A stretch of DNA of 64,000 bases, from positions 23,379,106 through 23,443,105 of the forward strand of contig NC_079208.1 of NCBI RefSeq assembly GCF_026745355.1, given 5' to 3'. The notes below the pieces were generated by a model that was given only the letters and a program-made list of their open reading frames with translations, had not been told where the DNA came from and ran no database searches. Numbering within the stretch: position 1 is the stretch's first letter; every line of letters starts with the position of its first letter. This stretch comes from Beta vulgaris subsp. vulgaris. Its lineage: Eukaryota > Streptophyta > Magnoliopsida > Caryophyllales > Amaranthaceae. Positions 34,186 to 45,893 of the stretch are shown here, piece after piece. The position numbers and the translations under genes are program-made.

Positions 34186-35603
34186 TTTAATTACAGTCTC
34201 TCTCCTCTCTTTTTGCATTCTTCTTTTTCCTCATAATTCAAAAAAAAATAAAGTTAGTAGATAGTACTCAAAAGACCAATTTCTTTTTTTTGCAAGGCTC
34301 ATGATAATTTATGACACGAACTATAACCCTATTGCTGCCAAAAAAAATCTATAACCCAATAATTTCTCAAATCAGCAAGATTTAAAGGAAAAAGAAACCC
34401 AGAGATTAAGAACAAAAACAACTTTGGAAAAAGTACTCACAATTTAAAAAAAGTATATCATGTTCATGAGGGCGATTATTGATGATAATTTTATGATTCA
34501 AGTTAGCAAGATTGAAGAAAAAATAAAAGCATTCCAGAAAAAAAAAACAATAGATTAAAAGAAAATAAAACCAAGAAAGCCCAAAAATAATATAAAAACA
34601 GGGGAGAAAAAACCTGGAAATAATTTTGTGAATTGCTGAAGAATGAGGGGGAAGGAGGAGCGTGTTGTTCTTCTCTCTCTAGGAATTGGGTATGCAAAGT
34701 GTGGTGTTATTTTGAGTTATGAGATAGATTAGATGTTTTTAAACTGCATAAGCAAGGAAGTTGAGTCTTGAACTTCGTGAATTTTTTTGTCAAGTTTCGA
34801 CCTTCTTAATATCTTGGCTAATGGGAACTTGACACGTCAGCAGATGGAAGCCCGGGTAAGTTGAAATCAAACGGGATTTTATTTGATATATTGCCTTAAA
34901 TATTGTCGCAAATTAGCATTTCTTAGGAACACTAATTTATGTACACGAAGCGTTTGTTACTTTTTTTATAGTATAACTTATAATTTTTTTGGACATAAAT
35001 AAAGGTAAAATTTAAACATTGGACATGTTTTTTGGACTAGCTAATTTTTTTGATTAAGCGTATATCACTTAACCAAATCCGTCTTTTATTATTTATTTTA
35101 TTTATACTTTTTTTAAGATTTTTAAAATTAAAATTGATGAGTGATAAAAGAATGTTATGCAGATTTATTAAGTAAGTATTTCTTTTATTTTATCAACAAA
35201 GTATATTGCTTTTAATTAAATCATTTCACTTTGTTAAATTGATTGTGTTTTTCGTTTTGATTTACTACTTTATTGTGTATTGATTTATCAAATATTTGAT
35301 TGATATAATTTTTTTTGTTAATTCTTTTATGCTATATTTGAGTTTGATTTTCTTTCATCTTTTTTGGATAGAGTAGTTGATTTACTAAGGGGTAATTAAA
35401 TAAATTTATTGGGGGACACCATAGCTCCCCCTTCCCTTATATAATAGAGATTAAGTTTTAGGGTTTGGACACCAACTAGGTTCCGCACTAGTACATAGAG
35501 CTCTCAGTTTGGTTAATAAATTGCTGGTTAAACTGAAACAATTGAAATTTAAATTAAATTAAACTAACTGGGAGTGACTGTAACTGAAATTAATTGAAAA
35601 ACG
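34186..35603. promoter_or_regulatory. Upstream region of the NET3-like gene, cut by an Athila insertion
   Basis: About 1.4 kb of AT-rich DNA between the ATG at 34185 and the Athila element. GA/CT-rich leader-like sequence occurs just upstream of the ATG (34195-34230) and at about 34665-34685. The open frame 34503-34697 (minus) lies in this leader and has no family. No certain TATA box was chosen. Any distal promoter beyond 35603 is now 13.7 kb away. Confidence 0.4.
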
Positions 35604-37277
35604 TGATAAGTGCGTTTCTAACGCACTTTATGACCTTCCTTTGGCTTGTTTTAGCTCCCTTTCTCTCCTTTTCTTCCTTCTTTCTCCTCACTTTTCCCTT
35701 TTACTTCATTCACTTGATCATACTTGATCATAGTGACATTTTGCTAGATTTTCGATCTATTTTGATCGAATTTCTAGCACATTTGCTTTCACCATGTTTG
35801 CTCGTGTTTCTATTGCAGGTATGACCCTTTTTGGGGCCGAGAAATGCGAGGCATGGCACGAGGGAACAAGCTAGAGGCTGAGAGTTAGCCTGAGGTGCGT
35901 CTGGTTCGCCCGCACACGCTATTGGTGCGCCCGCACCATCAACAAACATTGCAGCACAAAACAGACGAATTAGTGCGCCCGCACCAAGTTAAGGTGCGCC
36001 CGCACCTGCGTTGGTGCGCCCGCACCAACTCTATGTGCGCCCGCACATTTTGACGGATGAATTTAAGCTGAGGCAGAAGCTTAGGTGCGCCCGCACCTTC
36101 ACATTCGTGCGCCCGCACCTGAGCATGATGCGCCCGCACCTCCTTATGGTGCGCCCGCATCATGCGTTCCGAAACAAAAATTTCAATCATTAAAGCCCTT
36201 TTTCCTTTCCAGTTGGAGACTTACGCTTTATTCTAGTTTTTCACACAATATTTTAGGGTTTTGTATTAAAGAGAAAACACTTGAGTTTTCATTGGTAATT
36301 GAGATTAGAGATCAAATTTGTGATTCGATTTACATTCAAGGTACTTTTTATTCAATTCAATTCAAAGTTTTAGTTTTTATTTCATTCTCTTGGTGTTTGT
36401 TTATGTTCTCATATTATTTAAGATCTTCATTCTCTTAGTTTAATAATTGCGATTTCTATTAGTTTAATAATTTCTTAATCATGTTTAACCTTAGATTAGT
36501 CATAGATTCATTGTTTAATTGCTTTAACTCCATGATTAGTGAGTAGTTTCATAATCTAGGGTTAGGGTGAAAGTATGAATTAGGGTTTAAATATGATGTT
36601 GATGTGATTGTGATTATTTAAGAAAATTATGCATTGATCTTGGTGTTTTGGACCTTAGGATAGATATTGATCACATTATACTTTGGTATTTTGATTTCAA
36701 ACGTTCTTAAACGGATTTTGAACTCTTTTATCATCCCCAAGAATCAACTTAATTTCTATACCAAGATATTGGATGGAAATTAAGGGGATCCTTCATTAGG
36801 GGTTTTCCAAACTTATCGATTTCTTAATCAATTAACTAAAGACCATTCGAGAGAGGATTTAGTTGATTGATTGAGTGATTACTCTTGAGGACCATTCGAG
36901 AGAGGACTCAAGTAATTTAGAGGGAAACTAAACCATGCATAATCGTCTCTGTTGCTTCACAATCGCATTAACAATCATCATCCGTTCTTATTCATACTAG
37001 TAACCTTAACTCTAGTGTCTTTTATTTGATATTTAAACTAGTGATATTTGCTTGTTCTAGTGTTAGATGTCTTAATTGTTACCAAACATCTTTCAAACCC
37101 CAAATACCTTTCAATTAGGTAGTCTAGACTAGATAGACTCTAATCAATCCCATTTTCCCTGTGGATCGACCCTTGACTTGCCCTTACTATTCTCTTAGTG
37201 ATTGCTTGTTAGGACTATAAATATTGTTTGGAAAGCGGTTCTTAGTGCCTTAACGACACACTAAAAACCTCTTATCA
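35604..37277 (+). repeat. 5' LTR of the Athila element
   Basis: 1,674 bp, TG...CA, nearly identical to 47574-49255. It contains the ten-palindrome cluster at 35895-36165 and a second half with direct GACCATTCGAGAGAGGA repeats near 36842 and 36890. Confidence 0.95.
35895..36165. repeat. GC-rich palindrome cluster in the 5' LTR
   Basis: Ten copies of GGTGCGCCCGCACC or close variants: 6-base perfect arms around a CC centre. Within runs, neighbouring copies are separated by about 7 bases, giving a period near 21 bp. The background is AT-rich. The cluster is repeated in the 3' LTR at 47865-48135. Confidence 0.95.
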
Positions 37278-37280
37278 AAA

Positions 37281-37298
37281 TGGCGCCGTTGCCGGGGA
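37281..37298 (+). other. Primer binding site of the Athila element (tRNA-Asp)
   Basis: TGGCGCCGTTGCCGGGGA lies three bases after the 5' LTR and is complementary to the 3' end of plant tRNA-Asp, the usual Athila primer. Confidence 0.9.
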
Positions 37299-37413
37299 AC
37301 TTTGCTATTGATTGAAGTATATTTTAGTTTAGTTTGCTTAGTTGATTTTTTTTTATTTTCTTTTTAACTGTGGTTGTTATTTGCTAATCCTCTGCTTAGC
37401 TTTGTTGTGTTAC

Positions 37414-39190
37414 ATGAGAAGAAGAACTCACGGTTCACCCACATTGCCTCTAGATCTTGAAATCGACCGTACGTTGCGAAAGCTTCGGAAGAATTTGGGA
37501 AATCTGACTTTGGGTTCCGAGCCTTCTTCACCAATCTCAAGTACATCAAGTGAAGTTGAATCAGAAATGGGTGAAGAAAATCCACAACTGTTTAGGGATT
37601 TCGGAAATCCGGGTTCCTATGTTCTTCAAGGTGGAATTCGACTCCCTACCACCACTACAAATTTCAGCATTCACCCTCAGTATACTCGGATGGTGAAAGC
37701 AGAGCAGTTTTGTGGGGGGTCAGATGAAGATCCTCTAGACCATCTCGACAGGTTTCTTGAGATCTGTGCCATGATAACACTAATGATGTCTCTCCTGACT
37801 ACATCAAGATCACCTGTTCCGGTCCTCTCTTACCGGAAAAGCAAAGTCATGGCTCAAGAGCTTGCCTGCTAATTCCCTCACTACATGGGAAGAAGTCACG
37901 ATGGCATTCTTGAAGAAATACTTCCCGGAGTGGAAGACTGCGGACATAAGGAGGAAGATCTCCTCATTTGAGCAAGAGAACGATGAGACACTTGCCGAAG
38001 CTTGGGAGCGGTTCAAGGAGATGATCCGTTCATGCCCACACCATGAGTTCAACAAGAATCTACTCATGCGATTCTTCTATGATGGTCTTGATCCGATTTC
38101 ACGGGCCAATCTTGATGCTGGAGCGGGAGGTCAACTATCTAAGATCCCGCAAGAACAACTTGAGTCCACAATTGAGGAGGTGATCAAGAACTACTCATGG
38201 GGTGGAAGACGAAGAGGTGCTCAACCTAAGAAGAGCGGAAAGTTTGAAATTGACCCCATGGATCAAATTCAAGCTAAGATGGACCAACTCGATAAGAAGC
38301 TCTCCAAGATCAATCTTGCATCGTCTACTCCTTCACAGGTAAACTCTTTTTCTTGTGATATTTGTGGTGGTACTAACCATGATACTTCTTATTGTGGAGG
38401 TACCCATTCGGAGCATGTGGCGGCAATAATTCAAGAGGAGATGGATATCAAGGGAATCAAGGGTATAGGAACAATCAACAAGGAGGTTGGAGACAACCTC
38501 AACAAAACTACACCCAAGGATTCAACCAACCTCAACAAGGATGGAATCAACCTCAACAAGGGTACAACCAAGCTCACAACCAAGGGTTTGCGCAAGGGTA
38601 TAACCAAAACCAAAACTATAACCAAGGTGGTTCCTCCTCACAAGGGTCCAACACATACCAAGCTCCACATCAAAGGACCAACAACCCAAAACCTCCCTCC
38701 AATTCCTTTCCCCAAACAAAATCCCGAACCTACACCATCTTCCGATCCAACCTCTCTCCAAATTCTCCAACAACTCCAATCCATGAACCAAATTCTCCAA
38801 AACCATGAGCAAAGGTTTCAAGAGCTACAAGCCCACAACAAAATGCTTGAAACCCAAATTGCCCAAGTAGCTGAGAAGAATCCCTCCACCCCCACAAATC
38901 AACTTCCAGGCCAACCCATTCCTAACCCCAACCTCCATCAAGCCAAAGCCATTCATTTGAGGTCGGGAACAAGTTATGCGGGTCCTAAGATGCCGAATGG
39001 GGAGTTAGAGCAGGATGGAGAAGCTGAGGTTGTTGAGAAGGAGGTGGAGCTGAGGAAACTGAGAAAGAGGACGTTGAGGAGAAGGATGAGTCACATGTTC
39101 AAGTTGGTGACAAAAACACATTGCCATCACCTCCACCAACCAAATCCTATGTGCCTCCGGTTCCCTATCCTCATAGGTTGGTAGAGAGAA
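37414..39190 (+). pseudogene. Gag of the Athila element
   Basis: Start chosen at ATG 37414 (MRRRTHGSPTLPLDLE); the hydrophobic residues upstream are translated leader. The capsid region has FCGGSDEDPLDHLDRFLEIC, a frameshift near 37775, then AFLKKYFPEWKTADIRRKIS and NLLMRFFYDGLDPISRANLD. A zinc knuckle CDICGGTNHDTSYC (CX2CX4HX4C) is at about 38355-38396. After a further frameshift the original frame is very Gln/Asn/Gly/Tyr-rich (about 38440-38640, GFNQPQQGWNQPQQGYNQ). The C-terminal IHLRSG motif is typical of Athila Gag. Gag forms the virus-like particle; this copy is broken. Confidence 0.9.
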
Positions 39191-41560
39191 AGTTGAGTGA
39201 CAAGTTCACTAAATTTCTAATGTGATGAAGAGCCTAAAATCAACATTCCATTCCTTGAGGCTATGTCTCAAATGCCAGCTTATGCTAAATTCTTGAAAGA
39301 GATCCTCTCCAATAAGCGAAAACTTGAAGATGAGCTTATCTTCCCTTACCTAACAGTGAGTGCTCTTGTGCAACGAACTATGCCCAAGAAGCAAAGAGAT
39401 CCCGGGAGTTTCACCTTGCCGGAAGATAGGTGACTTAGACCTAAGGGTGCACTGGCCGATCTGGGAGCCAGTGTCAATTTGATGCCCCTTTCTATTGCAA
39501 AGCACCTGAAATTTCCTCTTCATCCTACGCGCAAAACGATTCAATTGGCGGACCGCACTGTGAGAGTCCCTTGTGGTGAGTTGGAGGATATACCGATTCA
39601 AGTTGGGCATGTGTTTGTACCATGCGACTTTGTGGTGATGGATATGGAGGAAGATCCTGAGACTCCTCTTATTCTGGGAAGAGAAGCTCTAAGACTTTGG
39701 GTGCCGTGATAAACTGCAAAAACGACACAATCACGGTTGAGGTAGCTAATGAGCGGGTGGTGTTTGAGTTCTCTAAGACACTGAAGAGACCTATGATGGA
39801 GAAAATTTGCCGGGTAAGCCTAGTGGAAGATGAGGTGGAGGACACCATGAGTGTGGATGATTCTGGGGACGATTTGTATGCTGCACTTACCGACACCCTT
39901 AACTGGACATGGAAGAGGAACGCAAGATGAGGCGTTTGAGGTTCTAGCTGCATCATCCACTGATAAAGAGGAGTGTTCTAAGCCTCCTCCCAAGGTAGAG
40001 TTCAAACCCCTTCCCTCCTCTCTTAGATATGTTTTTCTTGATGATGCATGTACTTATCCTGTTATTGTCAATTCGAGTCTTGATGACATTTCTATATCAA
40101 AACTGATTGGAATTTTGCAAAAATATAAAGATGTCATTGGGTATTCGATTGATGACCTTAAGGGGATAAGCCCTTCTCTTGCTATGCATCGTATCCATCT
40201 CATCGATAGTAATGCCTCCTCCATCGAGCATCAGAGAAGGCTCAATCCCAACCTCAAAGAGGTTGTGAAAAAGGAGATCTTGAAACTACGTGACGCGGGA
40301 ATCATTATGCTATCTCAGATAGCAAGTGGGTGAGCCCGATTCACGTGGTTCCAAAAAAAGGAGGCATGACTATAGTTGAGAATGAGAAAGGAGAAACAAT
40401 CTCAACTAGGACTGTCACTGGGTGGAGAGTCTGTATTGATTACAGGAAATTGTAAATCCACCCGGAAAGATCATTTCCCCCTTCCCTTCATTGACCAAAT
40501 GTTGGAGAGGCTTGCTCGTCATTCACACTTCTGTTTTCTTGATGGTTATTCCGGATTCTTTCAAATCCCCATTCATCCGGATGACCAAGAGAAAACCACC
40601 TTTACTTGTCCGTATGGGACATTTGCATATCGAAGGATGCCCTTTGGTTTGTGTAATGCCCCATCCACTTTTCAGAGGTGTATGACAGCAATCTTCTCTG
40701 ACATGCTAGAAGATTCCATTGAAGTCTTCATGGACGACTTTAGTGTGTGTGGTTCGTCTTTTGACACATGTCTGGTTAATCTTGAATGTGTGTTAAAAAG
40801 GTGTCAAGAGACGAACCTTGTACTGAATTGGGAGAAGTGTCACTTTATGGTCGAGGAAGGCATTGTACTTGGGCATAAAGTGTCGAAAAAGGGTATTGAA
40901 GTAGATCCGGCAAAGGTTTCGGTTATTGAGAAGCTTCCGCCACCGAACTCGGTGACGGGAGTTCGCGCTTTCCTTGGACATGCTGGTTTTTACCGACGTT
41001 TCATCAAGGATTTCTCTCAAATAGCCAAACCATTGACGAATCTACTTCAGAAAGATGTTGATTTTGCGTTTGATGAGTCTTGTACTAAGGCTTTTGAAAC
41101 TCTTAAGAAAGCCCTTACTTCTGCCCCCATTGTGCAAGCTCCGGATTGGAGCTTGCCTTTTGAACTAATGTGCGATGCTAGTGACTTTTCAGTGGGAGTT
41201 GTTCTTGGGCAACGCAAGGAAGGGAGGCTACATGTGATAGCCTATGCAAGTAGGACTCTGGATGATGCTCAACGGAACTATGCAACTACGGAAAAGGAAA
41301 TGTTGGCCGTGGTATTTGCTTTTGACAAGTTCCGTTCCTACTTGACATGTAATAAGGCGGTGGTGTATACGGATCATTCTGCGGTCCGGTATTTGATGAG
41401 TAAGAAGGATGCTAAGCCTAGGCTCATTAGGTGGGTGTTGCTTCTTCAGGAGTTTGATTTTGAGATGAAAGAGAAGAAGGGGACGGAGAATGTGGTAGCT
41501 GACCATCTTTCACGCCTCCCTCCTGACAATCTGGAGGAGATTCCTATCAGGACGATTTGA
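39191..41560 (+). pseudogene. Protease, reverse transcriptase and RNase H of the Athila element
   Basis: Protease (about 39430-39700): DLGASVNLMPLSIAKHLKF, with the catalytic D-S/T-G replaced by D-L-G, and PLILGREAL. A linker with frameshifts follows (39710, 39930, 40330). RT is mainly 40376-41020: [16 protein letters not shown] and the catalytic FMDD in [11 protein letters not shown]. RNase H (about 41120-41530): [29 protein letters not shown] and [12 protein letters not shown] copies the RNA and RNase H removes the template. The RT N-terminus is displaced by a frameshift near 40330-40450, so it cannot make an intact enzyme. Confidence 0.9.
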
Positions 41561-42881
41561 GAGAAGAAGCCTTGTTCGCCATTCTGAACAATGAGGTTCC
41601 ATGGTTCGCTGATTATGCAAATTATCTGGCTTGTGGGATTGAACCTCATGGTTTTACTTCCCAACAAAGGAAGCGGTTCTTTAAAGAAGTTTCGAGGTTC
41701 TACTGGGATGACCCGCTCCTTTTTAAGAAGTGTGCTGATGGCGTGTTTAGGAGGTGTGTTCCTAATCATGAGATGGCTCGGTTTTGCATCATTGCCATAC
41801 TTTGGCATGTGGAGGACACGGTGGAGCAAGCAAAACTGTTGCTAAGGTGCTCCAATGTGGTATGTTCTGGCCAACATTGCAAAAGGATGCCCGAACATTT
41901 GTGGTGGCTTGTGATAGATGTCAACGGAGTGGTGGCATCACAAAGCGACACGAGATGCCTCAACAGAACATTCTTGAGGTTGAGCCGTTTGATGTCTGGG
42001 GGTCGACTTTATGGGCCCATTCATTCCTTCCTGTGGGAATGTATATATTCTTGTTCGCGTACTACGTGACCAAATGGGTGGAAGCCATTGCCTCTCCCAC
42101 CAATGACCATAAGGTAGTCACCAAGCTTTGAAGAAGATCATCTTCCCTCGATTTGGGGTGCCCCGTGTATTGATCAGTGATGGCGGTTCACACTTCGCCA
42201 AAAAGCAATTAGAAGCACTATTGAAGAAATACGGGGTGAATCACAAAGTAGGTCTTCCTTATCACCCCAAACACAAGGCCAAGTTGAGGTTTCGAATCGA
42301 GAGGTTAAGAATGTTTGAGAGAGTGGTCAATAGGACACGAAAGGATTGGTCTTTGAACTTGATGACGCTCTTTGGGCTCTTCGACGGCTTTCAAGACGCC
42401 CATGGCACCACTCCCTATCGCCTTGTGTATGGCAAGGCATGTCATTTGCCGGTTGAGCTTGAGCACAAGGCTTGGTGGGCAGTTAAGGAGCTCAACATGG
42501 ATCTACACTTGGCAGGAGAAGCTCGAAAAAGAAAGGCTAGTAGAACTGGAGGAACTTCGTTTTGATGCTTATGAGAGTTCTAGACTGTACAAAGAGCAAA
42601 CGAAGAAATGGCACGACAACCGGATTCAACAACGAGATTTCCGGGTTGGGGACAAGGTCTTACTGTTCAACTCAAGACTAAAGCTTTTCCCCGGAAAGTT
42701 AAAGTCCAAGTGGTCGGGTCCCTTCTCTGTGTTGAAGACTACTCCATATGGAGCTTATGAAGTTATGGGTGAGAACGGCCCATTTTGGGTTAACGGGCAA
42801 AGGTTGAAGTTCTATCATGATTCTCATGCCGTTGGTTCAATTGGTTGCTTGATTCTTCGCTCACCTGAGCGACTCTTGTGA
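41557..42881 (+). pseudogene. Integrase of the Athila element
   Basis: N-terminal HHCC zinc finger (HH at about 41785, CDRC near 41915), catalytic core with [33 protein letters not shown] and [20 protein letters not shown], and a C-terminal domain with LFPGKLKSKWSGPF ending VNGQRLKFYHD. Frameshifts near 41770, 42128 and 42540, plus an in-frame stop at 42129-42131, divide it. The last frame ends at 42881. Athila integrases lack a chromodomain, as here. Confidence 0.9.
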
Positions 42882-42910
42882 TGGAGTATCCTTTTTAGTC
42901 TAGCTAAAGA

Positions 42911-42946
42911 CTTAAAACAAGCGCTATACGGGAGGCAACCCGTTTC
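42911..42946 (+). other. Conserved post-integrase motif
   Basis: ACTTAAAACAAGCGCT followed by GGGAGGCAACCCGTTT, 30 bases after the integrase stop. CGGG...CCCG can pair as a short hairpin. An almost identical motif sits at 57250-57286 in another Athila fragment. I have the impression this is a general Athila feature. Its role (splicing, internal translation or RNA structure) is unknown to me. Confidence 0.6.
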
Positions 42947-43111
42947 TTTTTCTTCCTTTTTTTTTTTGGTTCATTTTTCTTTTGTTTGTTAGTTAGAATT
43001 TTGATTTATGTTAGCCATGAGAGCTACATTGGGACATCTGAGTTCTTGTGAAAAGTTAAGTGAAATGAGTGATTCGAAAAAAAAAGAAAGAGTGAGAAAA
43101 CAGATGGTTTT

Positions 43112-43596
43112 GTGCGTCCGCACCTCCTCCAGGTGCGCCCGCACAAAGAAAATTTTTCGAAAAATTTGTGCGCCCGCACATTACATGGTGTCCCGCACCA
43201 AATCTCCGGAATTTGAAGAGAAAAAGAAGGTTTTGTGCGCGCACCTAATAGGGCGCCCGCACAAGAAAAAAATTTTGACGAAAAATTTGGTGCGGCACAT
43301 TGCATGGTGCGCCCGCACCAATATCCTCCGGAATTTTTTCTGAAAAAACAGAAAGTTTTGTGCGCCCGTACCTTCTCCAGGTGCGCCCGCACAAAGGGAA
43401 CATATTTCGAGAAAAAATTTTGGTGCGCCCGCACATGTACATGGTGCGCCCGCACCAAGTTCCCCGGAAATTTTAAGAACAAAACAGAAGGTTTGGTGCG
43501 CCCGCACCTCCTCAAGGTGCGCCCGCACCAAACGCTTTGAAGGTTTTTAAAATAGATTGGTGCGCCCGCACCTGAAGGAGGTGCGCCCGCACCAAC
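43112..43596. repeat. Higher-order palindrome array between integrase and ORF2
   Basis: About sixteen intact or worn copies of GGTGCGCCCGCACC in doublets. One doublet type has a TCCTCCA-like 7-base spacer and the other an ATTACAT-like spacer. They alternate with AT-rich spacers carrying AAATTTTT and CTCCGGAATTT. The whole set repeats about every 125-135 bp, 3.5 times. Several long frames through this array are repeat by-products. Confidence 0.93.
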
Positions 43597-44417
43597 CCGG
43601 CTGGGCAACAGAAAACCGTGATTTACTTCTCATTTTCGGGCTCTCTCTCCTCTTTACTCATATTTTCGAACTATCTCTCACACTCACTCACATTTCTCTC
43701 TGCTCCTCTCTAGATCCGGCACCACGACCCTTTTTCCGGCGACTTTTAACGGGAAATATCACTGGAATCTTCATCACCATCTTCTCTACAACATTCAAAG
43801 CACAAAAATTGGGGGTTTTGCAAGGATTCGATTTCTAGGGTTTCAAAATTGGGAATTTTCATCTCCATGTTGATAAATCCCTTCTAATCTTTGCTTTTTC
43901 ATCAATAGTCAACTAAATTGGACCTCTAGTGTGTTTTCTTTTGATTGCATGCTTGTTTTCCTTAATTTTTTGATTGTTCATGAACTTTGGTCATATTTGT
44001 GTTTGGTGATGTGGTGAACAAGTGCAATTTTTGTGGTTTGTGATAAATTCATAATATTCTTACTTTTTGAGAACTACATTGCATAAATTGTTCGGTGTTG
44101 TTGATTTTTGTGCATAATTGTGGTTGGTTTGGTGAAATTGGCTTGAAAGCCTCTTTGAATGGTGAAACTCTTGATTGCTAGCAACTTTGTTGCTACTAAT
44201 TGTGGATGGCTAGCTGGTAGATTTTAGGCTTAGTTTTTATTTTTCTTTTTTTTGTGTGTTTTCCCTTTTGTGTGGTTTGATTTTTCTTTTTGTGTGGTTT
44301 CGTTTTTTTTTTCTTTTTACGTGTTTCTTTGTGTAGAGAGTCCGCTTTGTGGTTGTGTCTTTGCAGCAAATCATCACTTCTCCTTCCCTTTTTGCCAAAC
44401 AAAAATTCTTTTTCACC
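43597..44417 (+). other. Leader-like region before Athila ORF2
   Basis: CT-rich, then T- and GTTTG-rich, with no coding. A CTAGGGTTTC stretch (about 43837-43850) resembles leader sequence in the LTR downstream of its palindrome cluster (TTTTAGGGTTTTG at 36252). It could be the 5' UTR or intron of a subgenomic ORF2 RNA. Confidence 0.4.
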
Positions 44418-45893
44418 ATGGGAAGAAGTGGTGGTGAAGGCTCATCCGGTCTAAGCGAGCAAAGACGGGGTCTTCTTCACAAGGACCTTCGTCTAGCTCG
44501 CATCCCCCTCCCCTATATGCTCTAAAGTTTCCCAATGCCGCTCACAAACAAATTTTTCAACAACTTTCTGAGCGCACACTTCGTCCAACGAAGTTCTATG
44601 ACTCCACTACCTGCAACTACCTTGGCATCAACTCGATGATAAGGGAAATGGCAGATAACGTCGGGTTATCGGACTTCCTTTCTATTCATGAACCTACTTA
44701 TGATCAACTCACTCTAGAATTCTTGAGTACGTTGCACATAAGTAATGTGACAGGTGCTCTAACTATTCAATTTCGCATGTTTAATCAAGCTAGAGCACTG
44801 TCTTTTGACGAATTCTGTGAGGCGTTTGGGATGGACCCTCGAGCTCCCTGCGATGCCCCTCTGAGCATCATCTGGCAGGGATACAATGAGCAAGAGTGGT
44901 GGGCAAAGATCACCAACGGTACGACTTCGTTTCGAACGAACTCGTCCAAAGCTTCGGAGATCATCCACCTTGCTCTCCGATACTTCCATAGGATGTTGGT
45001 TTACACCATCTTTCCTAAACAGGAAGTCGGGCAGTTGCGGAAGGACGAGCTGTTGGTTCTCTGGTTGGCCACTGACGGGGCCCACCATAGAGCCCGCATT
45101 AACTTTGCTGCTCTCCTCCTCAACCGACTGCAGGAAATTCGGGGGGGACAACGGTGACTGGGGAGATCCTTTGTGGTGGCATGGTCACCCGACTAGCGTC
45201 CTACCTTGACCTGCACGATGACCTCGCTCGCTTGGAAGCGAGCGTGCCTACTGTTGGTCGTTGGATGGTGCCAGTTTGCAGCAGATGAAATTTCTGCGCG
45301 GTTATCAGAAGGAAACGGAAATGGCTTGTGGGGGGGCAACCTTACTGTTTTATAGGGCCCGACTTCAACTGGGACCTCCCCGCTGACGCTGAAAACCGTT
45401 GGCGGATTCCCCCTTGCCATGACATCCCACGGGCTATCCCTGAGCCCATTCATAGGGAGCGCATTCCACGCGCTCCGAGAGGTCCGAGGCCCGACCACCG
45501 CATTCCTGAGAGTGAGGTGGCCGAAGCTTCCTCCTCTCAATCCTTCGACATGGGCTCTGTCATGGCAGCCATAGCGCAGATGCAGGCCTCTCAGGAGGCC
45601 AATCACCGTGCGGTTACGGCTACTCTTGCGGTATCCGCACCGACCTGGACCATGTGTCTAGGGTGGCTTGGCGCACTCACCTCGCCAATGTCCACTCCGG
45701 ACATGAGCCTCCCTTCCCTAACCATCCCCACTATCCTCCATCTTTCGACCCTCGAGAAGGGCCGTTTGAGGAGCCTTCATTCCGTCCTTACCCCACTACC
45801 CATCCTACTATGATGGGTCCTCTGGTGGGTATTTCCCCCCTTACCCCCCTCCCGATGGGGGGGATGGTGGGAACTATTAGGAGCTTTTCCTAA
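44418..45893 (+). pseudogene. Athila ORF2 (extra ORF in the env position)
   Basis: Begins at ATG 44418 (MGRSGGEGSSGLSEQRRG), with frameshifts near 44530, 45140, 45210-45330 and 45620. The best-conserved part (44636-45157) has TYDQLTLEFLSTLHISNVTG, FDEFCEAFGMDPRAP, WWAKITNGTTSFRTNSSKAS and LALRYFHRML. These are shared with the intact ORF at 51910-53094 and match the Athila ORF-1/plant transposon protein family. I see no signal peptide or transmembrane segment, so an envelope role is not supported. A predicted coiled coil lies near 45545-45620. The function is unknown. Confidence 0.82.

Noticed and set aside
38522..38821. Minus-strand frame opposite gag
   Set aside because: Shadow of the Q/N-rich gag segment, Leu/Val-rich as expected from complementing it.
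43008..43608. Several long frames rich in VRPH or GAGAP on both strands
   Set aside because: Produced by the GGTGCG palindromes; they change frame with spacer length and have no family.
44418..45893. Envelope gene in the Athila element
   Set aside because: Position suggests env, but no signal peptide, transmembrane or fusion-like segment is visible in this ORF or in its intact relative at 51910-53094.
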